DNA from: CAMDWQ01 sp964497635
Lineage (GTDB): Bacteria > Omnitrophota > Gorgyraeia > 2-02-FULL-51-18
Reading direction: 5' to 3'
Assembly: GCA_964497635.1 (NCBI GenBank)
Contig: CAZCDB010000043.1
Span: 1-13,932 of the forward strand
Length of the DNA stretch: 13,932 nt
This document shows positions 7,425 to 13,932 of the stretch, in pieces (positions within the stretch are counted from its first letter, which is position 1; each line of letters begins with the position of its first letter). The notes beneath the pieces are model-generated. The model worked only from the letters and a program-made list of their open reading frames with translations, made no database searches and had not been told where the DNA came from. A program made the translations under genes and the position numbers.

Positions 7425-7679
7425 TTACTTTTGAATTTCAGAAGGAATAATATTGACGCGATAAGAGGGGTTGAAATTAACAATCCCATCTTTTAAAGCA
7501 AAAAGGGTAAAATCACGTCCCTGGGAGACAAAACGACCTGGGAGAAAATTGCTTCCCTTTTGACGGATGATGATGCTTCCGGAGGTAACATACTCGCCAC
7601 CAAAGCGCTTAACACCACGCCGCTTGGAATTTGAATCACGACCGTTTTTAGAACTACCTAGACCTTTTTTATGTGCCAT
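7425..7679 (-). CDS. rpmA: 50S ribosomal protein L27
   Basis: L27 sits near the peptidyl transferase centre, with its N-terminus reaching the tRNA ends. The 84-residue sequence begins directly with MAHKKGLGSSKNGRDSNSKR, the conserved functional N-terminus, so the cleavable leader found in Firmicutes is absent. It continues with GVKRFGGEYVTSGSIIIRQKG and the typical PGRFVSQGRDFTLFAL. It lies 22 bases after rplU, the almost universal partner. The ribosome-binding site is weak (AAAGAAA). Confidence 0.98.
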   Translation of the reverse strand: MAHKKGLGSSKNGRDSNSKRRGVKRFGGEYVTSGSIIIRQKGSNFLPGRFVSQGRDFTLFALKDGIVNFNPSYRVNIIPSEIQK

Positions 7680-7702
7680 ATTTCTTTAGCAGAGAAAAAA
7701 CT

Positions 7703-8020
7703 CTACACTCCTGCGTGGATGGATTTGATTTTAACTTTCAAATAGTTTTGACGATGGCCCCTCTTGGTCGCTGACTTCTCGCGCCGGATGTACTTAAAAG
7801 AGAAGGACTTGGGTCCCCTAAATTCCTTCACAAGCTCCGCTTCACAGTAAGCGCCCTTGAGTACCGGACGACCCACCTGAACCGAATTATCCTTGGAGAC
7901 AAGGAGCACTTGATCTAGCTTGATTGACTTGGATTTCCCCAACTCAAGCAGCTCAATCGCGAGCTCTCCGCCTTCTTGGACCTTATATTGTTTACCGCCT
8001 GTCTTGATGATTGCGAACAT
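7703..8020 (-). CDS. rplU: 50S ribosomal protein L21
   Basis: L21 binds 23S rRNA and is needed for 50S assembly. The 105-residue chain starts MFAIIKTGGKQYKVQEG, the family hallmark, and ends with a basic KYIRREKSATKRGHRQNYLKVKI block that contacts rRNA. It starts 12 bases after the rng stop with no obvious Shine-Dalgarno (the leader reads CTTCTTGAACCT), which suggests translation coupled to rng or a hidden signal. The order rplU-rpmA-obg is conserved in most bacteria. Confidence 0.98.
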   Translation of the reverse strand: MFAIIKTGGKQYKVQEGGELAIELLELGKSKSIKLDQVLLVSKDNSVQVGRPVLKGAYCEAELVKEFRGPKSFSFKYIRREKSATKRGHRQNYLKVKIKSIHAGV

Positions 8021-8032
8021 AGGTTCAAGAAG

Positions 8033-9616
8033 TTACCATAGCCGTCTACGCTTGTCAAGAATCCTTTTAAGACGCACTTCTTCGACGTGAAGATGGCTAT
8101 CCGCCACCAAAGAAATCTTGTTCTGGGATTCGGACTCAATGGTATGGATCATTTTGCAGTTGGCACGGCTGAGCACCTCGATCACCTCAGGACAAGCCGT
8201 TAATTCCACCTGCTCTTTGCGAATATTCCGGACAAAAGCAGATAACTTCTGTAGAGCATCTCCCGCTACCGTTTCCCTCGACTTCACAATCCCCTTGCCT
8301 TGACAATAAGGACACTCTTGGGTTGAGGCGCTCTCAAGACTTTTGCGCATCCGCTGGCGTGTCATCTCAACAAGTCCCAACTGGGATAGATTTAAAAAGC
8401 TGGTTTTTGCGCGATCACGACGAAGCGACTCTTCCAGGATCCTAAGCACTTGACGACGATGATCGGCCATCTCCATGTCGATAAAATCAACGATGATGAT
8501 CCCTCCAAGATCTCTCAAGCGGATCTGCTTGGCAATCTCCTTGGCCGCTTCGCAGTTGGTGCGAAACGCCGTTTCCTCAAGATTTTTGGTTCCTGTAAAC
8601 TTTCCGGTATTGACGTCAATAGCCACCAGAGCCTCTGTCTGCTCGATCACCAAATGCCCGCCACTCTTAAGGGAAGCTCGAGGCTCATAAATTTTCTCAA
8701 TTTCTTTTTGAATGCCATGAGCGACAAAAAGAGGGGTCTCTCCCCCATAGAGCAAGAGTTTTGGCCGTAGATTGGGCACCGCCGCCCGCATAAAACGATC
8801 CACACGCTTAAACTCCTCACGATCATTGATGAGAATACGATCAAAATTCTCGCTCAAGACATCGCGAACCATCCTTAAAACCAACCCATATTCCTCATGA
8901 ACCGCTGAAGGCGCCTTATGCATGACGCAGCGACGCTGGATCATCTTCCACTGGTGCACCAAAAAACGTATATCACGCTCGAGGATTTTAGCTTCACATC
9001 CCCAGGCCGCGGTTCGGACAATCAGACCGCTTTCCTTGGGAAGATTGACCCCCTTAATGATCTGGCGGATACGGTCACGCTCTTTTCGGTCATCAATTCG
9101 CTTGGAAATCCCCACATGCGGGTGATGCGGCATAAACACCACAAAGCGTCCTGCCAAAGAAATCTGGCAAGTCAGTCGCGCGCCCTTGGTTCCAAAAGGT
9201 TCTTTGACCACCTGCACCAAGACTTCCTGATCTTTCTTGAGCACGTCCTGAATGAGGGGTATGTTTTCATGCTTGTCCCTTCGTCCGCGAGAATGTCCCT
9301 GCTGAGGCTTACGGGAGGCTGCAGGAGCCCCCTCTGCTTCTACCTTGTCATGCCCATCCCCAAAGTCAGCATCCTCTTCCAGAACCCCCTGACCAACCAC
9401 ATCCGCCACATAAAGAAAACCATTCTTCTCAAGGCCGATGTCAATAAAAGCCGCACCAATCCCCGGCACAATAGAGCTTACTTTTCCTTTGTAAATAGAG
9501 CCTACTAGCTGTTTATCGCTGGCCCGCTCAACAAAATACTCCTCCAGATGGCCATCCTCTACAACAGCCACTTTCTTTGTTTCAAATTCCAAACTGACCA
9601 ATATTTCTTTTTTCAT
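8033..9616 (-). CDS. rng: Ribonuclease E/G family endoribonuclease
   Basis: This single-strand endoribonuclease family cuts AU-rich mRNA and matures rRNA 5' ends. The 527 residues match RNase G (489 in E. coli) plus an insertion, and lack the long degradosome scaffold tail of RNase E. The S1 domain (about 35-140: GSIYKGKVSSIVPGIGAAFIDIG) is split by a charged low-complexity insert near 76-118. The catalytic DNase-I-like domain has the two metal-binding aspartates in IDVNTGKFTG (D334) and IIVDFIDM (D377). The zinc-link cysteines are in CPYCQGKG (435-442). ATG 9616 is preferred because AAAGGG lies seven bases upstream; GTG 9619 is the alternative. The gene begins 15 to 20 bases after a strong hairpin and U-tract and is followed 12 bases later by rplU. 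Confidence 0.95.
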   Translation of the reverse strand: MKKEILVSLEFETKKVAVVEDGHLEEYFVERASDKQLVGSIYKGKVSSIVPGIGAAFIDIGLEKNGFLYVADVVGQGVLEEDADFGDGHDKVEAEGAPAASRKPQQGHSRGRRDKHENIPLIQDVLKKDQEVLVQVVKEPFGTKGARLTCQISLAGRFVVFMPHHPHVGISKRIDDRKERDRIRQIIKGVNLPKESGLIVRTAAWGCEAKILERDIRFLVHQWKMIQRRCVMHKAPSAVHEEYGLVLRMVRDVLSENFDRILINDREEFKRVDRFMRAAVPNLRPKLLLYGGETPLFVAHGIQKEIEKIYEPRASLKSGGHLVIEQTEALVAIDVNTGKFTGTKNLEETAFRTNCEAAKEIAKQIRLRDLGGIIIVDFIDMEMADHRRQVLRILEESLRRDRAKTSFLNLSQLGLVEMTRQRMRKSLESASTQECPYCQGKGIVKSRETVAGDALQKLSAFVRNIRKEQVELTACPEVIEVLSRANCKMIHTIESESQNKISLVADSHLHVEEVRLKRILDKRRRLW

Positions 9617-9633
9617 CACGATTCCCTTTCAAT

Positions 9634-9678
9634 AAAAAAACGCATCCTAAAATCTGTTCCCAGATTTTGGTGGATGCG
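9634..9678 (-). terminator. Strong intrinsic terminator after pilQ, just upstream of rng
   Basis: Reading the minus strand, CGCATCC (9678-9672) pairs with GGATGCG (9647-9641). Inside it AAAATCTG pairs with CAGATTTT over eight base pairs around a GGAA loop. A run of seven T (9640-9634) follows directly. This has the form of a Rho-independent terminator for the pil operon. Because the rng start codon is only 15 bases further on, it could also act as an attenuator or 5' leader hairpin for rng. Confidence 0.85.
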
Positions 9679-9704
9679 CTTTTAGCGGTATTCTTTTAAA
9701 ATTT

Positions 9705-9721
9705 AAAACGACAGCTTGTCG
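9705..9721 (-). repeat. Small hairpin right after the pilQ stop
   Basis: CGACA (9721-9717) and TGTCG (9713-9709) can pair around a three-base AGC loop, followed by TTTT at 9708-9705. It is too short to terminate reliably alone, but it lies ahead of the larger terminator and may protect the pilQ 3' end. Confidence 0.35.
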
Positions 9722-9725
9722 AAGC

Positions 9726-11135
9726 TTAAGGCGTCTCAATCGCCGCCGGATGTTTGACCGGCAAGGCTTTGTCATTGAGCACTTCGACTGTCATAAAAAA
9801 TAAAAGATCTGTCTTATCAACGGTCGTATCATCATGCTTAAAAAGCTTGTCGATAAGAGGCATATCACCCAAAAATGGGACCTTTGTTGTTGAATTTACT
9901 TTTTCTTCCTTAATCAATCCTCCGATAGCAATAGTTTGTCCTGACTTGATACGGATTTCCGTCGTCGCTTCACGCGTGGTGAAGTGGGGCGCCTTGATAT
10001 CCGCAGTAATATCGTCATACCCCACAAGAGTGGTAATCTCGGGGTGTACTTTCACTACAATTTCTTTTGCATCATTGACACTGGGAGTCACCTCAAGCTT
10101 AATCCCAACGTCTTTGCTGGTATAACCTGTGATTTCCATCTTACCGGTCGTGGTATTTCGTTCAAAAAGAGGGATGGAGATGACATCCCCCACAAGAATT
10201 TTGGCAAGCTTGTTGTTGAGCGTAACAATGTGCGGCTCCGAAAGAATCTTGGCATCACTGCGATTGGAAATCATCTGCAACACCACCTGGAAATCTGAAA
10301 AATCAAGTGTTCCGAAGGAATAGCTGCCCGAATCAGAAAAAGGAAAGGCTCCCTGCCGTGGAACCTCAAGCGCTGGAAACTCGCCACTAGATGCGTCAAT
10401 CTCCGGAATAAATGTGTTTAGCAGATGACCTTTATTTTGTAGCGGACTAAAAGGAAAAGTAGTTGGTCGCGCAGAACCCGTCGCTCCTGCTTCTAAGTTC
10501 CAGCGGATTCCTAGCTTATCAGCATCCCCAAGCGTAAGCTCCACCACCTTGGCATGAATTAACACCTGAGGTGTGCTATTGTCCAAACGATCCACTACTT
10601 TATGTACGCTTTGCAAGATGGTAGGCATATCGGTCACAATCACGGTGTTTGATCTTACATCGGATCGGATTTTCCCACGCTCGCTGAGCATATCTTTGAG
10701 TGACTTTTCAACCTCGGTGGCTTGAGAATAGTTGAGGGTAAAAACCTCGGTGGACAACTCTTCTTTTTTTAGATTTTCAAGGGTTGTCACACGAACAATA
10801 TTTTCATCACGGTCATAAGCGTAGCCGTAGGTCTTTAAGACCACATCCAGCGCCTTCTCCCACGGCACATCCACCAAACGAATCGTGACTGTCCCCGTCA
10901 CATCCTTGCCGGCAACAATGTTGACTCCACTCTTAAATGAAATGATACGGAGCACATTCTGAATATCGGCATCTTTAAAATCAACCGTGACATTTCCGGG
11001 AGAAGATAAATCTGCTTCAGGGGAAGCCGCAAGAGCAGCCACTGCTGATGGCTGGGCCTGACCGGCAATATCTGCCGCTTCAGCCGTGGAAAATCCAAAA
11101 ACCGTTAAAACGAAAAAAATCCCTAAATATTTCAT
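9726..11135 (-). CDS. pilQ: Type IV pilus secretin PilQ, short form without AMIN domains
   Basis: PilQ forms the outer-membrane ring through which the pilus passes. The signal peptide covers residues 1-20 (MKYLGIFFVLTVFGFSTAEA, cleaved before AD). After a short linker comes an STN/N0-type domain (about 48-115: VTVDFKDADIQNVLRIISFK), an N1 domain (about 130-185: LKDMLSERGKIRSDVRSNTVIVTD) and the secretin domain (about 190-455), with ILSEPHIVTLNN, GIKLEVTPSVND and GQTIAIGGLIKEE. At 469 residues it is much shorter than Pseudomonas or Neisseria PilQ (over 700), because the peptidoglycan-binding AMIN repeats are missing. ATG overlaps the pilP stop (ATGA). It is the last gene of the operon. Confidence 0.93.
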   Translation of the reverse strand: MKYLGIFFVLTVFGFSTAEAADIAGQAQPSAVAALAASPEADLSSPGNVTVDFKDADIQNVLRIISFKSGVNIVAGKDVTGTVTIRLVDVPWEKALDVVLKTYGYAYDRDENIVRVTTLENLKKEELSTEVFTLNYSQATEVEKSLKDMLSERGKIRSDVRSNTVIVTDMPTILQSVHKVVDRLDNSTPQVLIHAKVVELTLGDADKLGIRWNLEAGATGSARPTTFPFSPLQNKGHLLNTFIPEIDASSGEFPALEVPRQGAFPFSDSGSYSFGTLDFSDFQVVLQMISNRSDAKILSEPHIVTLNNKLAKILVGDVISIPLFERNTTTGKMEITGYTSKDVGIKLEVTPSVNDAKEIVVKVHPEITTLVGYDDITADIKAPHFTTREATTEIRIKSGQTIAIGGLIKEEKVNSTTKVPFLGDMPLIDKLFKHDDTTVDKTDLLFFMTVEVLNDKALPVKHPAAIETP

Positions 11136-11554
11136 GAATTACCTTCTTGTGCCTCTTCGTCTTCGTACTGAGCCTTATAGGCTTGCACACCATTGACCAT
11201 AAAAAGAACTCGGTTGGGCTCCACCTTCAACACTTTGACCGCACCCTGCTCCTCCCCTTCCTTCAAGAGAGCATCATTCACAATCACGATTGAGCCATTT
11301 TTGGGGTCATACACAATTCCTTGTATCGAAATTTCTTCGATACGCTCCACCCCAAGAAGTCCGGAAGCCACCGGAGTTTGATTCTGCGTCACCAGAGGGA
11401 CAAAGGGGTCTCGTAGATCTGAAGCCTTGTAAAGATCTTTGACCTCCGCCGCCTCCGCACAACTTGAAAAAATGATACCAAATGCGGTCCCAACATACCA
11501 CAAAAACAAATGCAAAAATTTAGGCGCCCCGGAAAGCTTAACTTGTTTTGGCAT
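11132..11554 (-). CDS. pilP: Type IV pilus assembly protein PilP
   Basis: PilP connects the PilN-PilO inner-membrane dimer to the periplasmic domains of PilQ. The 140-residue protein has a hydrophobic export segment (13-31) ending in FSSC (C32), a poor but possible lipobox; PilP is a lipoprotein in Pseudomonas and Neisseria. Cleavage by signal peptidase I near AEAA is the alternative. Residues 47-51 give the RDPFV motif usual in this family, followed by a beta-rich domain (ISIQGIVYDPKNGSIVIVND, VLKVEPNRVLFMVNG). The start overlaps pilO by 17 bases, with AGGA ten bases upstream. Identity rests on the motif, length and position between pilO and pilQ. Confidence 0.88.
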   Translation of the reverse strand: MPKQVKLSGAPKFLHLFLWYVGTAFGIIFSSCAEAAEVKDLYKASDLRDPFVPLVTQNQTPVASGLLGVERIEEISIQGIVYDPKNGSIVIVNDALLKEGEEQGAVKVLKVEPNRVLFMVNGVQAYKAQYEDEEAQEGNS

Positions 11555-12137
11555 AAGTTTCTATTCCTAATTCTATTGTATGTCGATATTCATCAACGGC
11601 GTTGGCGGTAATACGAAGATCCGTGACTTTGTAGCAAATCGGTCCACCTTCCAAAAGCTCCAAAAACGCCCCTAAGGCATGAGTGCCTGCAACAGCGCTC
11701 ATCCGAATCGGGACTTTGATAACCCCCGTACTCTCTTCGCTAGTGGCCTGCGGCTTCAAGGTAATGATTCTGACATTCGCACTCTGCGCCAGAGCGGATA
11801 ACTTCTCCAGCAGAGACGGTAGCTCCGCTTTCTGGATAAACTGACTGTTGGCTTGGGCCAGACGGGCACGAGAGGCTTCCCATTTTTTCATGATATTATC
11901 TTTATTCTTAATATCATCCTCAAGAGCGCCTATTTTATTTCTCGTGAGAGTAATATCCGTTGTTGTTTTGATGAGCGTATTAACAACCGGTCGAACCAAA
12001 ATAAATACATCCGCCAGAATAATTAAGAGAAAAGCTCCTCCCACAATCAAATTTTTCTGTTTGGGGTCCCGGCTTTCTAGATAGCCGTTTACTTTTTCTG
12101 CTAAATCTGAAAGAAAGATCAAGGGGGATGATTTCAT
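11538..12137 (-). CDS. pilO: Type IV pilus inner-membrane protein PilO
   Basis: PilO pairs with PilN in the inner-membrane alignment complex. The 199-residue chain has a short cytoplasmic part (1-28), one membrane helix (about 29-50: LIVGGAFLLIILADVFILV), a coiled-coil region (about 55-100) and a periplasmic ferredoxin-like domain (about 105-195) with PSLLEKLSALAQSANVRI and GTHALGAFLELLEGG. The length and layout are usual for PilO. Its ATG overlaps the pilN stop (ATGA) and its end overlaps pilP. Sequence conservation in PilO is low, so gene order carries part of the assignment. Confidence 0.9.
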   Translation of the reverse strand: MKSSPLIFLSDLAEKVNGYLESRDPKQKNLIVGGAFLLIILADVFILVRPVVNTLIKTTTDITLTRNKIGALEDDIKNKDNIMKKWEASRARLAQANSQFIQKAELPSLLEKLSALAQSANVRIITLKPQATSEESTGVIKVPIRMSAVAGTHALGAFLELLEGGPICYKVTDLRITANAVDEYRHTIELGIETYAKTS

Positions 12138-12814
12138 TTGTCTTTCCCTTTTTTAGGCTCGCTCTTAGGAGCCTTCTTTGGCTCTTTTTTGGCCTCTTTT
12201 TTCTTTTTTTCTTTGACGGGCTTCATCGTGCAATAAATTGAAAAATCATACACATCCACTTCCCTGATTTTTTTTTGCACAAGATTCGAAAGCTCAATGC
12301 TTGAAAAAAGCTGGGTGAACATCGCGTTGGACTTTAGCTCTCGGATATACTTTCCGGTAAAAGCTGTTTCTTCCCCTTGCCCGACAACGCTCCCATCGAG
12401 TTTTAAAACTTTGGTGGGAACTTGTTTGCCATCCTTCTCAGAACTACCATCTTTAATCCCAAATCCCGTCAGCCACACACCCTTCGTCATCGTCCTGGTC
12501 AACTCATTGAGCAGGGACGACCAATAAAAATTGCGCTGGGCGATATCCGCAAACACTCGGAATCTTTTAGCGTAGGCCGAGATTTCCTTCTTTTTAGAGG
12601 CGATCTCTTTGCTTTCTTTTTCAAGCACCTCCACCTGGTTCTTTAAGAGCCTTAATCGAGTCACCTGAAAAACAGTAAAAATACTCACTCCGAGCTGGGC
12701 CAAAAGAAAAATGGAGGCCAATAAAATAAACGTCTTTTTGACGGGTAGTTGAGGAGCGACAAACTTGGGAAGCTTGGGGCGATACTCGACGGGAAGTAGA
12801 TTGATTTCTATCAT
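12134..12814 (-). CDS. pilN: Type IV pilus inner-membrane protein PilN with lysine-rich C-terminal tail
   Basis: PilN binds cytoplasmic PilM through its N-terminal peptide and dimerises with PilO in the periplasm. The INLLP motif at 4-8, which docks in a PilM groove, is intact. One membrane helix spans about 29-52, a coiled coil covers about 53-80, and a ferredoxin-like periplasmic domain extends to about 200. The last 26 residues are almost all Lys, Glu, Pro, Ala and Ser (KEKKKKEAKKEPKK and so on), an unusual strongly basic tail predicted to be in the periplasm. The total of 226 residues is longer than the usual roughly 180-200 because of it. ATG overlaps the pilM stop by four bases. Confidence 0.92.
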   Translation of the reverse strand: MIEINLLPVEYRPKLPKFVAPQLPVKKTFILLASIFLLAQLGVSIFTVFQVTRLRLLKNQVEVLEKESKEIASKKKEISAYAKRFRVFADIAQRNFYWSSLLNELTRTMTKGVWLTGFGIKDGSSEKDGKQVPTKVLKLDGSVVGQGEETAFTGKYIRELKSNAMFTQLFSSIELSNLVQKKIREVDVYDFSIYCTMKPVKEKKKKEAKKEPKKAPKSEPKKGKDK

Positions 12815-13821
12815 TTGCGCGTGGCTCCCAATCCACGAACAACAAGACCTAACGCAATGGCAAGCTCCGCCAGATGCTCTTCAAAAAACTTAGCATCCAC
12901 CCCCGGACCCAGCTTTAAAGCCTCGGCTTTTTTCCAAAAAGAAACAGGTTTTCCTATTTCACGGGTCAACATCGGCAGCGCATCAAAAGCCAACGCGCCC
13001 CCTCCACTCACGTAGACCTGCTTCACTTCTTCTTTGATTTCATTTTCAACATAATCGATGGACTGACGAATTTCTTCTGTTAGCGGCTCATAACCCTTCT
13101 GAAGCGCCGCGGTCAAGTTCTCTGCCTCCTCTGCCGGCTTGGCTATTTTTAGAGTGTCCGCTTGAGGGGCCGTGAGAGTTTTTATCTCCATTAAGGCCTG
13201 CGTCACCCCCACCCCCCCATGAAGAATCTCACGGACAAACACAGTAAGCCCTTCCCGAACAATGGCAAAAAGGCTGTTTTGATGTCCCACATGCAAGAGG
13301 CCATACTGCTTGTCTGTCCCTGCCGGATAGAGCCCCTCAAAAGCATTGATCATTGAGAACATATCCAAATCCAAGAGCTCGGGACGTATTCCTGCATCCG
13401 TCAAAAATTTGTAGCGCGCTTCGACAAAATCTTTTTTGACAGCAGCCAACAAAAGATTCATCTCTCTTTTTTCAACATTCTGGGTTAACACTTGATAATC
13501 TAGCAGACAATCATCAATCGGAAACGGAATATGGCCCTCCGCCTCAAAACGGATGGCGCTTTGAAGCTCCTTAGCATTTAAGAGCGGCATGGTAATACGG
13601 CGGGTAAGCACGGAAGATCCTGAGACAGACACACGGATATGATGCAAACCCGTCAGCTCTAGCTCTCGCACCCCCTTGCTGACATCTTTTTCTGCCGTGA
13701 TAGGGATTATCTGAGCACGCTGAAGCTCTTGGCCTGTCTCAAGTTGCGCCACTTGGACGCACTTAATGGAATAACTGCCAATATCCAGACCCGTGACCAC
13801 TTCAATCTTTTTTTGCTTCAA
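12811..13821 (-). CDS. pilM: Type IV pilus assembly ATPase-like protein PilM
   Basis: PilM is an actin-like nucleotide-binding protein that forms the cytoplasmic ring of the pilus alignment complex and holds PilN. The 336 residues include the phosphate-1 loop GLDIGSYSIKCVQV (11-24), the family stretch AIRFEAEGHIPFPIDD (89-104) with DYQVL, a second nucleotide-site segment GLLHVGHQNSLFAIV (174-188), and VSGGGALAF (271-279) for adenosine binding. I chose TTG at 13821 because AGGGGGAG lies immediately upstream; TTG at 13836 would add five residues and has no ribosome-binding site. It is the first gene after a strong promoter, and its stop overlaps pilN. Confidence 0.93.
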   Translation of the reverse strand: MKQKKIEVVTGLDIGSYSIKCVQVAQLETGQELQRAQIIPITAEKDVSKGVRELELTGLHHIRVSVSGSSVLTRRITMPLLNAKELQSAIRFEAEGHIPFPIDDCLLDYQVLTQNVEKREMNLLLAAVKKDFVEARYKFLTDAGIRPELLDLDMFSMINAFEGLYPAGTDKQYGLLHVGHQNSLFAIVREGLTVFVREILHGGVGVTQALMEIKTLTAPQADTLKIAKPAEEAENLTAALQKGYEPLTEEIRQSIDYVENEIKEEVKQVYVSGGGALAFDALPMLTREIGKPVSFWKKAEALKLGPGVDAKFFEEHLAELAIALGLVVRGLGATRK

Positions 13822-13823
13822 TT

Positions 13824-13831
13824 CTCCCCCT
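13824..13831 (-). promoter_or_regulatory. Ribosome-binding site AGGGGGAG of pilM
   Basis: AGGGGGAG lies two to five bases before the TTG at 13821, depending on which G-run pairs with 16S rRNA. It decides the start in favour of this TTG, because the upstream TTG at 13836 would put the site inside the coding region. Confidence 0.65.
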
Positions 13832-13860
13832 AGCAAAAGACACTTTAGTCGTCAAAAAAA

Positions 13861-13870
13861 ATAGGCCTAT
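13861..13870. repeat. Perfect 10-bp palindrome in the pil leader
   Basis: ATAGGCCTAT is its own reverse complement and is followed, on the transcribed strand, by eight T. As RNA only three A-U pairs with a GGCC loop can form, so it is a weak terminator at best. As DNA it could be a binding site downstream of the start. Confidence 0.35.
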
Positions 13871-13889
13871 AGTGATTTTTACTTATGTT

Positions 13890-13906
13890 TAGTCTAGTAT
13901 AGTCTA
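13890..13906. repeat. Direct repeat TAGTCTA-gta-TAGTCTA over the pil promoter -10
   Basis: Two identical heptamers at 13890-13896 and 13900-13906 have a period of exactly ten bases, one helical turn. They flank and overlap the -10 box and reach the predicted transcription start. Such spacing suits a dimeric regulator binding one face of the DNA, so this is a candidate operator. No regulator gene is in the window. Confidence 0.5.
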
Positions 13907-13925
13907 TTTTGATTAGAGATGTCAA
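13896..13925 (-). promoter_or_regulatory. Sigma-70 type promoter of the pil operon
   Basis: The minus strand has TTGACA (13925-13920, perfect -35), an 18-base AT-rich spacer, and TATACT (13901-13896, five of six -10 bases). The predicted start is near 13889, leaving a leader of about 68 bases before pilM. It is the best promoter in the window. Confidence 0.85.
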
Positions 13926-13932
13926 AAGAGTA

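Noticed and set aside
8918..9508. Plus-strand open frame of 196 codons
   Set aside because: It lies antisense to rng, whose catalytic motifs are intact; the encoded protein has no recognisable domain and the length follows from the codon pattern of the opposite strand.
13853..13870. Palindrome plus eight T as an early terminator in the pil leader
   Set aside because: Without a loop of at least three bases only three A-U pairs can form, so RNA folding is too weak; kept only as a possible DNA site.
1..13932. Mobile elements, CRISPR arrays, tRNA or rRNA genes, toxin-antitoxin or defence genes
   Set aside because: Reading through all intergenic gaps and frames gave no spaced repeats, transposase motifs, cloverleaf-like sequences or unassigned genes; the region is coding-dense and conserved.

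Overview
The window is a dense stretch of bacterial chromosome in which every convincing gene lies on the minus strand, so transcription runs from high to low coordinates. There are 15 protein genes (one cut by the window edge) and no RNA genes, mobile elements or CRISPR. The longest gap between genes is about 110 bases. A type IV pilus secretin with an export signal and a PilMNO inner-membrane set point to a Gram-negative, two-membrane bacterium. The order rng-rplU-rpmA-obg-proB-proA-nadD-rsfS resembles the layout known from Geobacter-like deltaproteobacteria. The compact proteins (Mfd, ProB, Obg and PilQ all lack domains found in model relatives) would also suit an uncultured lineage such as Omnitrophota. 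I cannot settle the taxonomy from sequence alone.

Region 1 (13932 to 9634) is a type IV pilus alignment operon, pilM-pilN-pilO-pilP-pilQ. It starts at a near-consensus sigma-70 promoter (TTGACA, 18 bp, TATACT) overlapped by a 7-bp direct repeat with a 10-bp period. It ends at a strong hairpin followed by seven U. The five genes are coupled by 4-nt or 17-nt overlaps. Together they build the cytoplasmic ring (PilM), the inner-membrane PilN/PilO dimer, the periplasmic PilP link and the outer-membrane PilQ pore. The pilin and the motor ATPases are not in the window.

Region 2 (9616 to 1) is a housekeeping cluster of RNase E/G, ribosomal proteins L21 and L27, the ribosome-assembly GTPase Obg, proline synthesis (ProB, ProA), NAD synthesis (NadD), ribosome silencing factor RsfS, arginyl-tRNA synthetase and the transcription-repair coupling factor Mfd (3' end outside the window). 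Most neighbours overlap or nearly touch, so it looks like one long operon joining ribosome biogenesis, translation, NAD and proline supply, and repair.

This is mainly a conserved housekeeping region and I see no new multi-gene system. The points most worth a second look are: a very short Mfd that keeps the UvrA-binding domain but has no room for D1a, D1b or D3; rsfS, which has no ATG, GTG or TTG at its conserved N-terminus but has an AGGAG and a perfect A-run slip site inside the end of nadD; the hairpin and U-tract 15 nt ahead of the rng start codon, which leaves little room for a separate rng promoter; and the repeat over the pil promoter.
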